Origin: Strigamia acuminata
Lineage: Eukaryota > Arthropoda > Chilopoda > Geophilomorpha > Linotaeniidae
Length of the DNA stretch: 64,000 nucleotides
Direction: 5' to 3'
NCBI GenBank assembly: GCA_949358305.1
Contig: OX442317.1
Span: forward strand, 2,418,001 to 2,482,000
Part shown: in pieces, positions 11,642 through 22,806 of the stretch
Position numbering within the stretch: position 1 is the first letter of the stretch
Layout: every line of letters starts with the position of its first letter
Position numbers and translations under genes: made by a program
Notes under the pieces: model-generated
The model's input: only the letters and a program-made list of their open reading frames with translations
Databases searched by the model: none
Told to the model about the DNA's origin: nothing

Positions 11642-12692
11642 TTCTAGGCTTTTATAACACAATATACGATAGCTTAGAAAACATTGAAGCAGTCAATTCA
11701 GGAGAATAATTGCAAGTGTCACATTTCTTTGAATGAAGGCTTCTTTTTTAATAACAAAGCCAGAATTGACGCGCCATGAATCAAAGAGGCAGACAGATAG
11801 ATATATCCGAGCGTTTCTTCAACATATAAAAATAGCAGACTAAACAAAGGAAATATCAAATATGACAAATTCAGCCACTCAAAAGCATCTGGCACATTTG
11901 TCAGACCTCAACACAATAAATGAGAAGCAAGTAAAGAAAAAGCGGGGACTCGCTGTGGCAATTTCCTTTGACTCTATGCAATTCCAATCAATCAAAATCA
12001 AGTACCAAAAGGATTTGCCCGAGCCCGATCAATAGAGCCAACGCAGCGTCCATTGTGGAAGGAAGAGAAAGAAGAGAGAGAGAGAAGAGAGGCTCTGCCC
12101 TGCCTCAGCTGTCTCTCTAACAGCATCCAAGCAGAGAAGATTAATCCAAATTCCAAAGCGGCTAGTGGGACCCTATGACTTTTCTCATTTCACACGGAGC
12201 TCACGTCCTTCAGTGAAAACCCCGGTCAAATTGAGCGCGACGTCACCAATAGTGAACAAGTTCAATACCTGCAGACTTCACTAATTCGCGCAACAACTTC
12301 TTTCAATCAACCTCAAAGGATGCAGTTGATCAACTTCCGACACCCCGCTGGGAGAATCCTGATCAAAATTCACAATTCGTCATCACTGGGGTCAGAAAAT
12401 CCGATCAACATTCTGGCAAAATCCCGATTGAAAAGAACTCTGAGTTATACATGTACACTCGCTAAATTGCTGCACCTTCCAAGTGGAAAATTGGAAACTC
12501 CAACCTCCGATTGAATACAGAATAATAAATCTGCTCAAAGGTGGTCCAAAGAAAAAATGGCGTCTGAGGCGAGCCCCTAGCATCACCAAAGCCGTTTTAC
12601 CGATAAGGTAAACTAGGCTTACAAAAAAAATTAATATGTAAACAAAATAAACGAATGTGCCTAAAAACCTGGTTCTTATCCCGCTTTAAGCC

Positions 12693-12726
12693 GCATGCCG
12701 GTATAGTGCGAGTTTTACCGGCATGC
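12693..12726. repeat. Perfect 11-bp arm hairpin
   Basis: GCATGCCGGTA (12693-12703) and TACCGGCATGC (12716-12726) pair perfectly around a 12-base loop. Diverged CCGCTTTAAGCCGC text lies just upstream. No element ends are evident. Confidence 0.8.
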
Positions 12727-14489
12727 CAGTATAAGTGAGTGCGAATTTTTTTCAATAAGAATTAAGCCTACACAAGCATAAAAAGCATTTTTACATGTCC
12801 AAAATGTAAGAAATTGGCCTAAATTTCTATAAATTTACCCAGATTTTAGTAATAATCTTCAGAAAATTAAAAAAAACTCAAATTTTAGACCCAAATTCAA
12901 ATATAATTATTCATCCAGGCTCCTTTAAGTAAAAAAAACAACAAAAAAACCTGCTTTTTAGACTTCTAAACCTGATGTTTAGAAAGTCTAATAAAACGGT
13001 CATGTCCGTCTGTCCGCATCAACAACTCAACTTATATATTAAATATTTATCTGAAGCGGTCTCGCATTCCCAAAAACCCGCTAGTCTTAAAAGGAGTCGG
13101 GATGGGGATGACCGGATAAAGCGGTCAAAAGAAAAGATGGAGTCACTACGCTGTGGTAGTATTTTTTGTATTTTTGACACTCTTGACCCCTAATTGCACA
13201 ATGTTCACCTTCTGTTGATCTTCTTAAAACTTCAGCCTAAATTAAGTGTCAGTGTAGTTCCATTAAACCATGTGATTCGTTGAGACTTACAATTGAAACT
13301 TCTCAAGATCCCTAATGACACCGACAAATTATAACACTTAATCACGCATAAAACACGTTTAAGCATGGCTAATTCCCTTGGAAAGTTACTTTCCCTTCAT
13401 TTAGATACCGACTTAATCTGTATGACTTCCCCATTAAAATTGTACATGGCAGCACGCTAAGAAAAAATTCTACAGGAAAAAATCCCAATGGCCCTCAGGT
13501 CTGATAAGGTTTAAAATAGAAAAAAAAGATAACTTAAAACCCAGTACAGTTACATCGATACACTAAAGTTAGAAGAATAGGCCTAAAAGATGACTGGTTG
13601 AATGCCTTTAGCGGCTTCAACGAATGATGACGTTTGAGAAATATCATCGTTACCGAAGAAACCGCTTTATGCGGCTTCTTTATTTCTATATCGCTTTATG
13701 TTAATACTAAAGACTTACCAGGCACTGCAGGTCTTTAAAAAACTTTCTTTGTGTCTTACCTAGAAAAAAGAAAATGGAAATAAATGGAAAATCAAATACA
13801 TCCACCGAAGCAATTCATAAATATAACAATATCACCTTTTATATAAAGGAGTAAGAAGATTTTCAAAAGAAGTAAAGAGGATTTGAAGTTTTTTTTTTTG
13901 TTTGTTGTTTGTTAGATGAAAATTGCAATTTCCCGCTAGGTGGAGGACTAGAGGGGTTCATTGATGGAAATTTTCAAGCTTCTTAAAAGAGGAAAATAAT
14001 GAAAATAAACACCTCCCATATACACTTAGTGGAGTGGAGAAGATTAGACAAGCCTTTGCTTCATTTTCTATTGAATCAATACTCAGTAAATTAAATGTGG
14101 ACTCTTCCTTAAAGAAAGCCTTAACATTCCTCTCTCCATACATTTAAAAAAAATTATTTTTATGGAAATTAATTCAATGGTTTTTCCATGCAAATTAAGC
14201 CCAAGCCCCAACCATTTGTATGGATTGTTATTTAATCCAAAGATTCACTAGACAGAAAAAAAAAATATTTTTCTCTCTCCAGCACACTCTTTGCAATTCA
14301 AAAGTTGAGTAATGTAGGATTGAGCAAGCAGCAATTTCCATATGATTACTATTATCAACTCCAACTGATCTGTAGTCATCTTGAAGCTTCAGAAGCACTT
14401 TTTCTTAACCCTCCCAAAAATCAACATGGACGCCTTAGTCCCTAATCACCCATTAGCTAGAGCGCCGTGTTAATTTCTTCAATAATGCT

Positions 14490-14501
14490 CACTAGATGGC
14501 G
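14490..14501 (+). promoter_or_regulatory. CTCF-like core motif (CACTAGATGGCG)
   Basis: The 12-mer fits the published CTCF consensus CASYAGRKGGCR at every position and continues into CTG. CTCF is a conserved bilaterian zinc-finger insulator protein. A single motif match is weak evidence of occupancy; chance matches are expected about once per several hundred kb. Confidence 0.3.
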
Positions 14502-14747
14502 CTGATGATAACAAAAAGCAACTTGGGACTCTGGGGCAGCATCTAAGTGAAATATAGGTGGAATCTCATCATCATAAGTGATTTCACTCAAGGTAACTTC
14601 AGTACTCTATGGCTTATGTCAGCACTTTTTGATCTGGTCATCGCATCACTGAATGTGCATTAGTATCCCACAATGGATTGGATTCTATGTCCCACTTACC
14701 TTACCATATCCATTGTTCGCACCAAATAAAACCACAACCTAGGGGTA

Positions 14748-14866
14748 GCCTACCAGCTAGGAACGACTCACCTGTTCCCATTGAAACATAAAAGTTAAGC
14801 AACATTGAGCCTAATCAGTACTTGGATGGGCGACCAGCTGGGAATCCCAGTTATTTCTCGTCGTTG
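14748..14866 (+). pseudogene. 5S rRNA-like head, decayed
   Basis: It starts GCCTAC like metazoan 5S, then has AGTTAAGCAACATTGAG (box A region) and AGTACTTGGATGGGCGACC (box C region), then CTGGGAAT. The first 40 bases are poorly conserved and the terminal stem is lost, so this is not a functional 5S gene. Spacing between boxes is close to the normal gene. Confidence 0.85.
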
Positions 14867-14990
14867 CCTGACAATTTATAATGCAAGAACATCTGCCGCA
14901 CGATTCCCAACCGGCTTTTCTTTGGTTTTCCCCACTATCAGTGCAAATGCAAGGTTGGGTCCTTAAGAAAGTCATCCTACAGATCGCGGC
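14748..14990 (+). mobile_element. 5S rRNA-derived SINE (SINE3-type), copy 1
   Basis: A 5S-like head (14748-14866) is followed by a body that recurs elsewhere. The body has GTGCAAATGCAAGGTTGGGT near 14941, then CTTAAGAAAGTCATCC; the same text appears near 42671 without a 5S head. A 5S head joined to an unrelated repeated body is the hallmark of SINE3 elements, which are transcribed from the internal 5S promoter and moved by LINE machinery. The 3' end is approximate and no A-tail or target duplication was identified. Confidence 0.8.
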
Positions 14991-15091
14991 TAACGGCTTG
15001 CCGTAGGTTTTGCGGAGCCCCGGCAAGTTATTAGTGGGGCCCCAAAATATTTGCAAAATAGAATTCTACAAATTTTCTTACAAGAAGACTA

Positions 15092-15427
15092 AGGTTTCGG
15101 TTTTCCCGCCCTTTTCCAATTCCCGGTTCCTGGTACCAAAATGGCCGGTATTCCCGGGAAATCAGTACTCCCGGGAATTAAAATCAGGCGAAAAAAATGG
15201 CTAAAAATGGCCGTTTTTCGTTAAAAATAGCCAATTTTAGCCACTTTTTATGGTAAAAATAGCCATTTTCATCATTGAAACATTACAAGTTGTAACATTC
15301 CAATGACGAAAATGACGTTTTAGCGACGTTTTTTGACGGAACCGGTTATTTTGAAAATTCCCGGTTCCTGGCACCGTGATTTTTCACCGGGTTTCCCGAG
15401 AAATCGGTACCCCGGTACCGAAACCCT
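15092..15427. mobile_element. Palindromic MITE with CCGGGAA-rich arms
   Basis: Ends AGGTTTCGGTTTTCCCG and ACCGAAACCCT face each other. Arms repeat TTCCCGGTTCCTGG and CCCGGGAA words in both orientations. The middle stutters on AAAAATGGC/AAAAATAGCC, and contains GACGTTTTAGCGACGTTTT. It resembles hAT-type ends but no clean 8-bp duplication is visible. Confidence 0.75.
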
Positions 15428-15576
15428 AAAGGAGACCGCAGGGATGTGTAATCCACAATTGTTTAAATTATTTTTAAAATAAACTATTGTTATTATCTAA
15501 ACAGTCAATACTTTCTTTATTTAAATGCACCTCTCTCTCACATTGTTACAAACAGTTACAACACACAGAATTCTTT

Positions 15577-15660
15577 ACTGTGTCCAAGTGTAACTTGGGC
15601 CTATTTCCGATTGGCTGAGCCTCATAACTCACTCTGTGGAATAGTTTAAGCGTTCACACT
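15577..15660 (+). mobile_element. TAC4 end fragment, copy 1
   Basis: CTGTGTCCAAGTGTAACTTG leads into CCTATTTCCGATTGG and CTGAGCCTCATAACTCACTC, identical over about 60 bp to 34330-34390. Only this end is present. It carries the same subterminal ATTGGCTGAGCC block as TAC1-3. Confidence 0.85.
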
Positions 15661-16814
15661 AATTTTCAGAACTTACAGAACTCGAATGTTAGGCTAGCTC
15701 AAGTGCGAAGCAGCCTACAGCAGAGCCAATACTCGCACCCCGGGAAGCGCCCAGCTTGAGATTTGACCCATTGCATTCAGTACATGAATAGATGTCAGCA
15801 ACCCACTGCATCAAAATGGTAAGTGGGCTATGATTAATGACAGTTTGAACATCATTCTATCGGATTCAACGACGCGTTCAAACCACAGTTAGTTTTTTTC
15901 TCCTTTTCGCTCTCCTTTTCCACTGCTCTGGTTAATTCATCTCGGAGCATATTGATATCAACAAAAATGAGAGAAAGAATCTCCCGCACGACTCTTCATT
16001 CCACACTGATAACTCTACTACACAATTGTAAAGTTTCATCACCCCCGAAGTCATTTGTGCTGAAATAGCATCGTTACAACTAGCGCTTCACTGAACTAAG
16101 TGCCCATTTCGAGCAGCCATAACTAAAGATTATTCACTATTACTGGACAAGACTTGCCATGTAAGAGGTAAACCTAAACTTCAGCAACTATCTCTAATTA
16201 CTAACATCGTTAAAACTATTCATTAAGACACATTCACTTCATTTAAAACCAGCAAATGAAATAAACTCGCCAATCACGCAGATCCCACTCATTTATTCAA
16301 ACAGTCAATTTGCGATGGATGTTTGATCATATGATTCGTTTTGAGGCCCCTAAGCCAGCAAAATCAATATTTTATTGGCTAAATATTGATCTTTCTATAA
16401 TTTTTTTTTTATTCGATATTGCATCGATTGTGGTGACAATGAAAATCGCAAACAATGCATACACTCTTCCGTGAACACCCTATGGCGTGATGGAGAGGTT
16501 GAAGTCGAAAACTTCCGAGTGCCACTTTTGTGACATCTTCTGTTCCGGCCTAAGAAGGCACCCTGCAGCTGCGAGCCCCGAAGTCGCATGATTATGGCTC
16601 CTTAGTTTTGGACCTCTTTGATCTCATCACGCTCAATAGGCGCATTCGACGTTTGTATAAACAGAATGGACACCAAAAACAGCCATAAACCATCATCAAA
16701 AACTGTAAAACAGAAAGCGTGACCAGAGAGGTTTGTTTGTGCCCTGGTCTTGATTTTTACAAATAATCCAAAATGACTTCAAATTGTCATGTAGAGCTTA
16801 GAAACACACTACGA
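15661..16814. other. Stretch with no gene seen
   Basis: GTTCACACTAATTTTCAGAAC near 15652 recurs in diverged form near 43309, so a small low-copy repeat is present. The minus-strand frame at 16395-16589 is not recognised. Confidence 0.5.
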
Positions 16815-17160
16815 GGTGCATTCAATAACTCAAAAACGGTCGTTTAAACACGTTTAAACAAACTTTTAAACGAGATTCTCGTCTAAGTGGGTTTGCACAA
16901 GCTGACAATAAACGAGGTTGTCTAACGAGTTTTCTCGTTCAAATCGCATAATTTTGGCCACCATCTTGGATTTCCGTTAGATCGATTGCAACAATCGGAG
17001 ATCTAAGTACAACTTTGCAGCAGTTATTCATTTTATTGCCATGCTATTAACAACAGTAATGATCATCACTATAATAATTATTAGGCCTGGAAACAATAGA
17101 AAAAAATCCAAGGAAATGAAAATCTCGAAAATTTGAAACAAAAAGTAATTGAATGCACTT
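16815..17160. mobile_element. GGT family MITE, copy 2
   Basis: GGTGCATTCAATAACTC at the left pairs with GTAATTGAATGCAC at the right. The interior has nested inverted words (GTTTAAACACGTTTAAAC, AACGAG...CTCGTT) and GGCCACCATCTT at 16956, the complement of an AAGATGG motif seen in the copy at 46055. No coding frame. Confidence 0.8.
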
Positions 17161-18084
17161 ACTAAAAACCACAGAAACAGAAACCGATCTTTTATCCTGG
17201 TTCAATGTTTAGAATCCTCTTTATAAGTTTGAAAATAAGTTGTACAATTCAAAATTATTCCTTAGTGGACAGTTAGCTGCATTAATGCTACCTCGTTTCT
17301 ATATTAATCTGTGGTTTAGAACATGAACAACCAATGTGATAAAAATCTGCAGCCAAACCAGACAATCACACCATGTTATGGGACTGCTGAGACAATTCAT
17401 TCAGATAATAACCAGCATAAAACTAGACCACATTTAACTATTTGCACTTCCCATTTAACTGTCAGATGTTGCTCATTAAGCCAAATTAAATTCAAACAAC
17501 TATCATGATCCGCAAGTAAAAATTCGTAATGAAGTCTAAATCAAACACTGGAAATCCAGTTAGTTCTTTATTCTATTTTACCTAAATGCCAATTCAAATC
17601 CAATTGCTAATACTAATTTAGTCACAGAATTTCAGTGTCTGATACACATAAGCCAATGTCTAAATTAAAAATTTAATACACTTCAAACAAATAACATTTT
17701 CCAATTAACTTCTCCCTTTATCTAAATTTTCTGCACATAACTGAATTATCAAAATTACAAATTACCTTTCCTTGAACGATTTTATAAAATACAATAACAG
17801 CTTTAATCAAATCAACAAGAGATTTAATATTATAAAAAGTCACATTCTCGATTTCAACGGACAGATAATTTGACATTCACCTCAAATCAATTTCCAAAAC
17901 TGAATGATGAGATCTACGAAAAGCAATTTCAGCTCACAGACCAGGGGGACATACATGGACAGGAGAGTAACATTAAACCCTTAAATACAGTACTGTACAT
18001 TCTCTCGATACCCTATGGGCTAGCCAAAAAATATCTAACTAAAAATGTTTAAACCAGATAATTCTAATCCAGCTGTATGAACTA
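17161..18084. other. Stretch with no gene seen
   Basis: Uniformly AT-rich. No element termini, hairpins or protein-like frames were noticed. Confidence 0.5.
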
Positions 18085-18393
18085 CAGTTTGTGCCCGGTA
18101 TCTCGATGCTAAATTCGTACGGCGCATCCCATTCTGCGCAAACGATTTTCTAATTCCAGTTGTTATTTGGCAGCATTAAGCCTAATATTAAGCCTAATAA
18201 TGCTAAAAATAAGGTAAATAAATAAAAATATTTTAGTACAACGCTGTAAATTACGTTTAATAATGAGTTTACTGTTGTTTATTTACTATATCTTAGCATT
18301 ATTAGGCTTAATACTGCTAAATAACAACTGGAATTAGAAAATCATCTGCGCAGAGTGGGATGCGCAGTACGAATTTAGCATCAGGATACCGGG
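18085..18393. mobile_element. PAL family MITE, copy 3
   Basis: CAGTTTGTGCCCGGTATC after TA begins a 309-bp near-palindrome that ends GGATACCGGGCACGACG. Arms carry GATGCTAAATTCGTAC, CATTCTGCGCA, AATTCCAGTTGTTATTT and GCCTAATAATGC in mirror order. The loop is an AT-rich AAAATAAGGTAAATAAA-type spacer. Transcribed as one strand it would fold into a long hairpin. Confidence 0.93.
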
Positions 18394-18844
18394 CACGACG
18401 ATAGGTGAATGCCCAGAACACCTCGTAAAATAATACACTTCATAAAATAATTTTTTTCTCTAGAACTAATGGATAGATTGTCATAAAATTTTAGGTGAAC
18501 AAAGCAGAATGTTGGATAAATATTCAGTTAAAATTTTATTGGTTTTCCTCCTTTTTTTCTCGAGATACAGCCATGAGATTCAACATGTCGCGATTGTTTC
18601 GCCCCTCACTGTAGTGTCTACAATGCCTCGCAGATTGAAGGCGGTCATTTACGATGCAGAGATCATCCAACAAAATACTAAACAAAAAAATAAAAATGTC
18701 CTATTTTCAAGTCGAAATAAAGAAATTATGTTGCACTTTCTAAACTTATGAAATGATTTTTTCAAGTTTCTAAACTTTTGGCACAAGTGATGTTTTGAAA
18801 ATCTCGATTTGTACCTAAACTACATAACTAAATATATGTAACTA
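18394..18844. other. Spacer between two PAL copies
   Basis: AT-rich; the 18509-18751 frame is not recognised. The two PAL elements on either side are separate insertions, each with its own TA-flanked end. Confidence 0.5.
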
Positions 18845-19173
18845 CAGTCAGTGCACGGTATCTTGATGCTAAATTCGTACTGCGCATCCCATTCTGCGCA
18901 GACAATTTTCTAATTCCAGTTGTTATTTAGCAGTATTAAGCCTAATATTAGGCCTATCAATGCTAAAATAAAGTAAATAAACACAAATATTTTGGTTATA
19001 CTGTGAGAATTACTTTTAATGATGAGTTTATTGTTGTTTATTTACTTTATTTTAGCATTATTAGGCCTAATAATAGGCTTAATACTGCTAAATAACAACT
19101 GGAATTAGAAAATCGTCTGTGCAGAATGGGATGCGCAGTACGAATTTAGCATCAAGATACCGTGTGCTGACTG
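18845..19173. mobile_element. PAL family MITE, copy 4 (best palindrome)
   Basis: CAGTCAGTGCACGGTATC and GATACCGTGTGCTGACTG enclose 329 bp flanked by TA on both sides (18843-18844, 19174-19175). Arms of roughly 145 bp pair with few mismatches across a short AT-rich loop. Its termini (CAGTCAG) differ from the usual CAGTTTG, but both ends changed together. Confidence 0.95.
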
Positions 19174-20364
19174 TAGAAGTTATTTTATATGAAAAATAAT
19201 TGTTTTATTCAAATCTGATGGTATAAATTGGTTTTGCTTAACTTTTAAGTCATATTTTTGGTGTTATTCACAAAATGAGTTAATTTTTCACTCACTTTCT
19301 AAACTTTTGAAATGTAGTTGTACAGTACGTGCATATTTCGACTTGTCAGAACTGCAAGCAGTTTTCCCTGCATGGTGCCGCGTTTGCCAGCAATAGCATC
19401 CATCGACCATAAAACTTGGTCAAACTTCAAAAACTCAAACTTGTCAAACTTTGCCCGTCACAAGTGTGGAAAAGTTGTATCCAGTAAATTTGTATCAAAC
19501 TGAAACAAGGGCAGAGAATGGGGTTATAGTGACTTTTTGTTTACATTGGGGACATGCAAATGGCGATATACTTTTCCATGTCTCCACGAGGAGTCGTTGC
19601 CGGTGGATTCCAATTTACTTGTTCGGCGGATCAATATGGTGGATTTTTGTCGAGTGCCACCTGGGGACTGTGGGGAGGAATTTACAATGCAGCCGGTAGA
19701 GCAATTTCAAAGTCCAGTAATCATGGGATCATAAGAGAAAGAGTAATCAAGTGGCTTTTCAACAAAGACAACAACAAAAAAAGCCAATGCATAATTTAAA
19801 ACAAAAGGAGCGTGGCCGCCAACATGTGATGAGCTGGCCAAATTCTCATCCGCCGCGTTCGCATAAAGAATTGCTAACAACGCTCTTGATGAATTATTTA
19901 AATGGCGGTAACGGTTTGACCTCCAAGCTGGATTTACCAAATGAAGATGGATGTTGGGAGATAATGCCGCTTGACTGTGTATGTGCACTATGATAAGAAT
20001 GACAAAAGGGGCTACCAGAGCATACAAAAAGAAAAAGAAAAAAAAATTGTTGCCACCACTTGAAAATTCTTGCTAAATGCAAAAATCTTCTTGGTGCATT
20101 GAAGATTTGTGGCCAAACAAGTGCATTTCATTTGTAGCTTTGTTTGCTCGTAGAATGGTGCAGATGCAGGATCAATATTCTTGAATATACAGCAATTACC
20201 AACAGTGCTGCTGCTAAATCCATATCATTGTCGAGTGCACAAGAAGGTGATTTAATCTCCCTTGGATTAAATAAACATCAAGTACAAGTAGATGGTTAAA
20301 AATCCGTTAACTCGAAGCACCGATGTTTAGCAGAATAAGATACTTAATTCCGCAAAATGCAATA
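19174..20364. other. Moderate-GC stretch, no recognised gene
   Basis: Base composition between 19340 and 19990 is less AT-rich than the surroundings, and frames are longer on both strands. Apart from the candidate below, nothing resembles a known protein. Confidence 0.4.
19554..19799 (+). CDS. Possible small ORF, unknown protein
   Basis: An 81-codon frame starts ATG and ends TAA. It contains a Gly-rich middle (GVVAGGFQFTCSADQYGGFL) and a basic C-terminus (NHGIIRERVIKWLFNKDNNKK). Codon composition looks less AT-driven than noise frames here, but two other plus frames and a long minus frame (19707-20027) overlap it, which argues for chance in a GC-richer patch. No homologue recognised and no splice or polyadenylation context. 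Confidence 0.12.
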   Translation: MQMAIYFSMSPRGVVAGGFQFTCSADQYGGFLSSATWGLWGGIYNAAGRAISKSSNHGIIRERVIKWLFNKDNNKKSQCII

Positions 20365-20515
20365 CACTCAAACCTCGTTATAACGAATTCTTAAAAACGG
20401 CATGATTGGTTAATTGGCCATAGAACCCCATGTTAAAAAATTTTGATAAAGGAACTTTTGTTATAACAAACAGATTTTTCGGGTTCCTTGCGATTCGTTA
20501 TAACGAGGCTTGACT
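20365..20515. mobile_element. TGR (pogo/Tigger-like) MITE, copy 1
   Basis: CACTCAAACCTCGTTATAAC at the left faces GTTATAACGAGGCTTGACTA at the right. About 150 bp. The interior carries GATTGGTTAATTGGCC and CATGTTAAAAAATTTTGATA, also found in the copy at 44730. Termini starting CA(G/C)TC with TTATAACGA are typical of pogo-group elements. Confidence 0.88.
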
Positions 20516-20521
20516 ATAATA

Positions 20522-20704
20522 AGTCGAAACTCTTTATAACAAATTGCAAGGGACCCGAAAAATTGATTCATTATAGCGAGAATTCGTTATATCGAAATTT
20601 TGTAACATGGTGTTCTTTGGCCAGCCAACCAAATCGGCCATTTTTATGTATTCGTTATATCGATAAATCGTTATATCGCGATTCGTTATAAAGAGTTTCG
20701 ACTG
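20522..20704. mobile_element. TGR MITE, copy 2
   Basis: AGTCGAAACTCTTTATAAC and its complement TTATAAAGAGTTTCGACT bound about 183 bp. It is an inverted-orientation relative of 44730-44913 (same length, same CCAACCAAATCGGCC interior). It lies almost end to end with the preceding copy. Confidence 0.92.
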
Positions 20705-22242
20705 CATATTGTAAAATATATTTTAAATTACCAGATAAAATTTAGATTCTATGGATGATATCGAGAAGAAACTTATTTTTCAAAAAAATTTTAAAGCCGT
20801 CCTAGAAAAATATGACCTTTCAAATTTCATGTCATCACCCATATTTTAATTCACCTTCTTGTCACCACAGGCCGCTCTAACTAGTTCCAACACCCGCCAC
20901 AGTCGAATGCAACCTATCTAGCAGAAATTCATCCCTCCGGATGGGTGTCTATTTACTTCCGGTTAATTTAGCGCTCCCAAACGAGCGATGCAACACAGAT
21001 ATTCTCGCGACATAACACCAAAAGCAAATTTTTTATCTACTTGCAAATTACCATCTAATGGCTTTCTTAATATCCCTTTATGCACTATCGATTTATTTTC
21101 AAACAAAACAAATTACCCACCACCAATTCCCACACCAAACACGAAAAAATAAAAAAAACCAAAAAAAAAAACACACGAGTGAAACTAAAAACTATTACGG
21201 AATACAAATTGATGCTACAAATAAGCAGTAAAACAACGTATGCGCTTCACGTGTGCACAATTTGAAACATATTACTACGTTAAGATGCTGCGAGTAAAGG
21301 ACTAGAGGGAAATTCACTCGCCTTTACACCGATATCGCTTCTTTTCTTCCTTCCTACTTTGCCAACAAACTCGCATCGCTCTCTGGAGACGAATCCACAC
21401 CATGATTCAAAATGGCGCCACAGGGAGAGAGGAGGAGAGTGACTGGTGCTCAACAAAATATTTTGTCAGCAACTTGTTATATTTTTTTTTATGTTCGGCA
21501 GGGGGACGGGTTGGGGGAGGGGGGAGATCCAAGTTTGAAATGCATTTTTTTGGGTCTTTTTTCTCCTTCCTTTTATATGCAACAGAGAAAGGCTCTTGGG
21601 GCTTTTCAAATAGGTTTGAATGCGAAAAAGAAAAGTTTTAAGGGTTAATCAGCATCAAAGTAGGTTGAAAAATTAACGTTGCTTAAAAGCAAAGTTTAGA
21701 GTCGGGTTTTATTGGGTAGCCTTTTTTTTTTAATGGTTCACCGACGTTGAAGTAAAAGAACATTTCTCTTTCTTCACTAATTTTGTGTGCAAGGTGTAAT
21801 GTTACACGAGTTTCCTTTTGTCAGCTCGAAGCCAACAGAGAATGCGGCACTACAGGGCCGGTTGGAGAGGGGGCTAGCAAGGCCTTGCTTGGCCAATGTG
21901 ATCGGATGTCCTGTCGACCCAAAAAACTTGATCGGGATGCAAAAATCGATCAATTGCTCATTATAAGGGTAGTTTAATTGGTTTGATTTGTGCCGAAATC
22001 ATACACGCATACAAACTTCCTCTGAAACGACGGCGACTTCCACACACGGGTGGTACGGCATTATACTTCCAGGTCTCGCTCGTCTCGTAATCCCGGTCTC
22101 GGAGATCTCAGTTTTTTTTAGTCTCAGGATCTCGGTCTCAGCAAAACGAGATTTCATATTACGAGATACAATAAAAAACATATAATTCACGATACGAGTC
22201 GTAACATGATTTGTACATATTTTATTATTTCTCGTACAACTA
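20705..22242. other. Stretch with no gene; G-rich and GGTCTCG-rich patches
   Basis: 21500-21530 is G-rich (GGGGGAGGGGGGAGATCC). 22070-22165 repeats GGTCTCG/GAGATCTC words without a fixed period. AATGGCGCCA occurs near 21412. Overlapping frames here are compositional. Confidence 0.5.
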
Positions 22243-22616
22243 TACTCAAAACCACTCCAACGTTGATCTATTTCCCTATTGGTCGAGCCGTATCACTGGT
22301 GTAGTGGCACAAAAAAAGTAGCTCATAACACCAGAATCATAAAGAACTCCAGACATTGTGATCGATCAACAACAGTGTACCAAAACTAACTAATAAACTC
22401 TGCGAAAATTTTCGATAGAATAAAAATAAGCGAAACAGCAGATTTAGGAAATTAAATAAACATTTTATTATCACTTAAATAAAATTCATCATTCTAATCA
22501 CTTTTTACACTTAAAGTCATTGAAAATAAACAGAACTACTTTTCCACGTAGTAGAACACAGTACAAAGTTAGGCGTAAACAAGCTAAATAGATCAACGTT
22601 GGGGTGGTTTTGAGTA
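22243..22616. mobile_element. TAC2 MITE, complete copy 2
   Basis: TACTCAAAACCACTCCAACG and its complement (one mismatch over about 31 bp) bound 374 bp, with TA outside each end. The left subterminal region has CCTATTGGTCGAGCC then GTATCACTGGTGTAGTGG; the right has ACTACTTTTCCACGTAGTA. The latter is the uninterrupted version of the site disrupted by TAC3 at 61146. Confidence 0.94.
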
Positions 22617-22619
22617 TAA

Positions 22620-22806
22620 AGGCTCGTTTACATTGTTGCGAAATTGAGCATGCAAAATGGTCGCGCCCAAAAATTCACATGAAAAAATTTGCTTCTCATG
22701 TTCTCAATGCAGCAAAGAGAAGTGATGAAGTGAAGTCTCGTTTCAATTGTGAAGTTGGTGACGACATACGCTATCTCGTCTGTCATTGGCCAACGCGTGC
22801 AAACTT
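22620..22806 (+). mobile_element. HBG (Harbinger-like) MITE, truncated copy 1
   Basis: AGGCTCGTTTACATTGTTGC directly follows TAA, where the TA is also the outer duplication of the TAC2 element. The next 185 bp are about 95% identical to 25587-25772, then homology stops after CCAACGCGTGCAAAC. The right TIR is lost. The frame reading KKFASHVLNAAKRSDEV here is the MITE's own sequence, not a gene. Confidence 0.9.

Larger units (their letters stand above)
11650..14747. other. Long stretch with no gene seen
   Basis: AT-rich DNA with a GA-rich patch at 12059-12092. A small hairpin (TAGACTTCTAAAC / GTTTAGAAAGTCTA, one bulge) lies at 12959-12990 and another (CCGCTTTATGCGG) near 13664. Frames such as 12320-12514 and 12975-13193 look like noise. 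Two short sites are listed separately. Confidence 0.5.

Noticed and set aside
12655-13700. Single large element bounded by CCGCTTTAAGCCGC and CCGCTTTATGCGG
   Set aside because: The two words are in the same orientation and flanks do not form inverted or direct terminal repeats.
14748-14866. Functional 5S rRNA gene
   Set aside because: The 5' third is unrecognisable and the terminal stem is lost, while the attached body is repeated.
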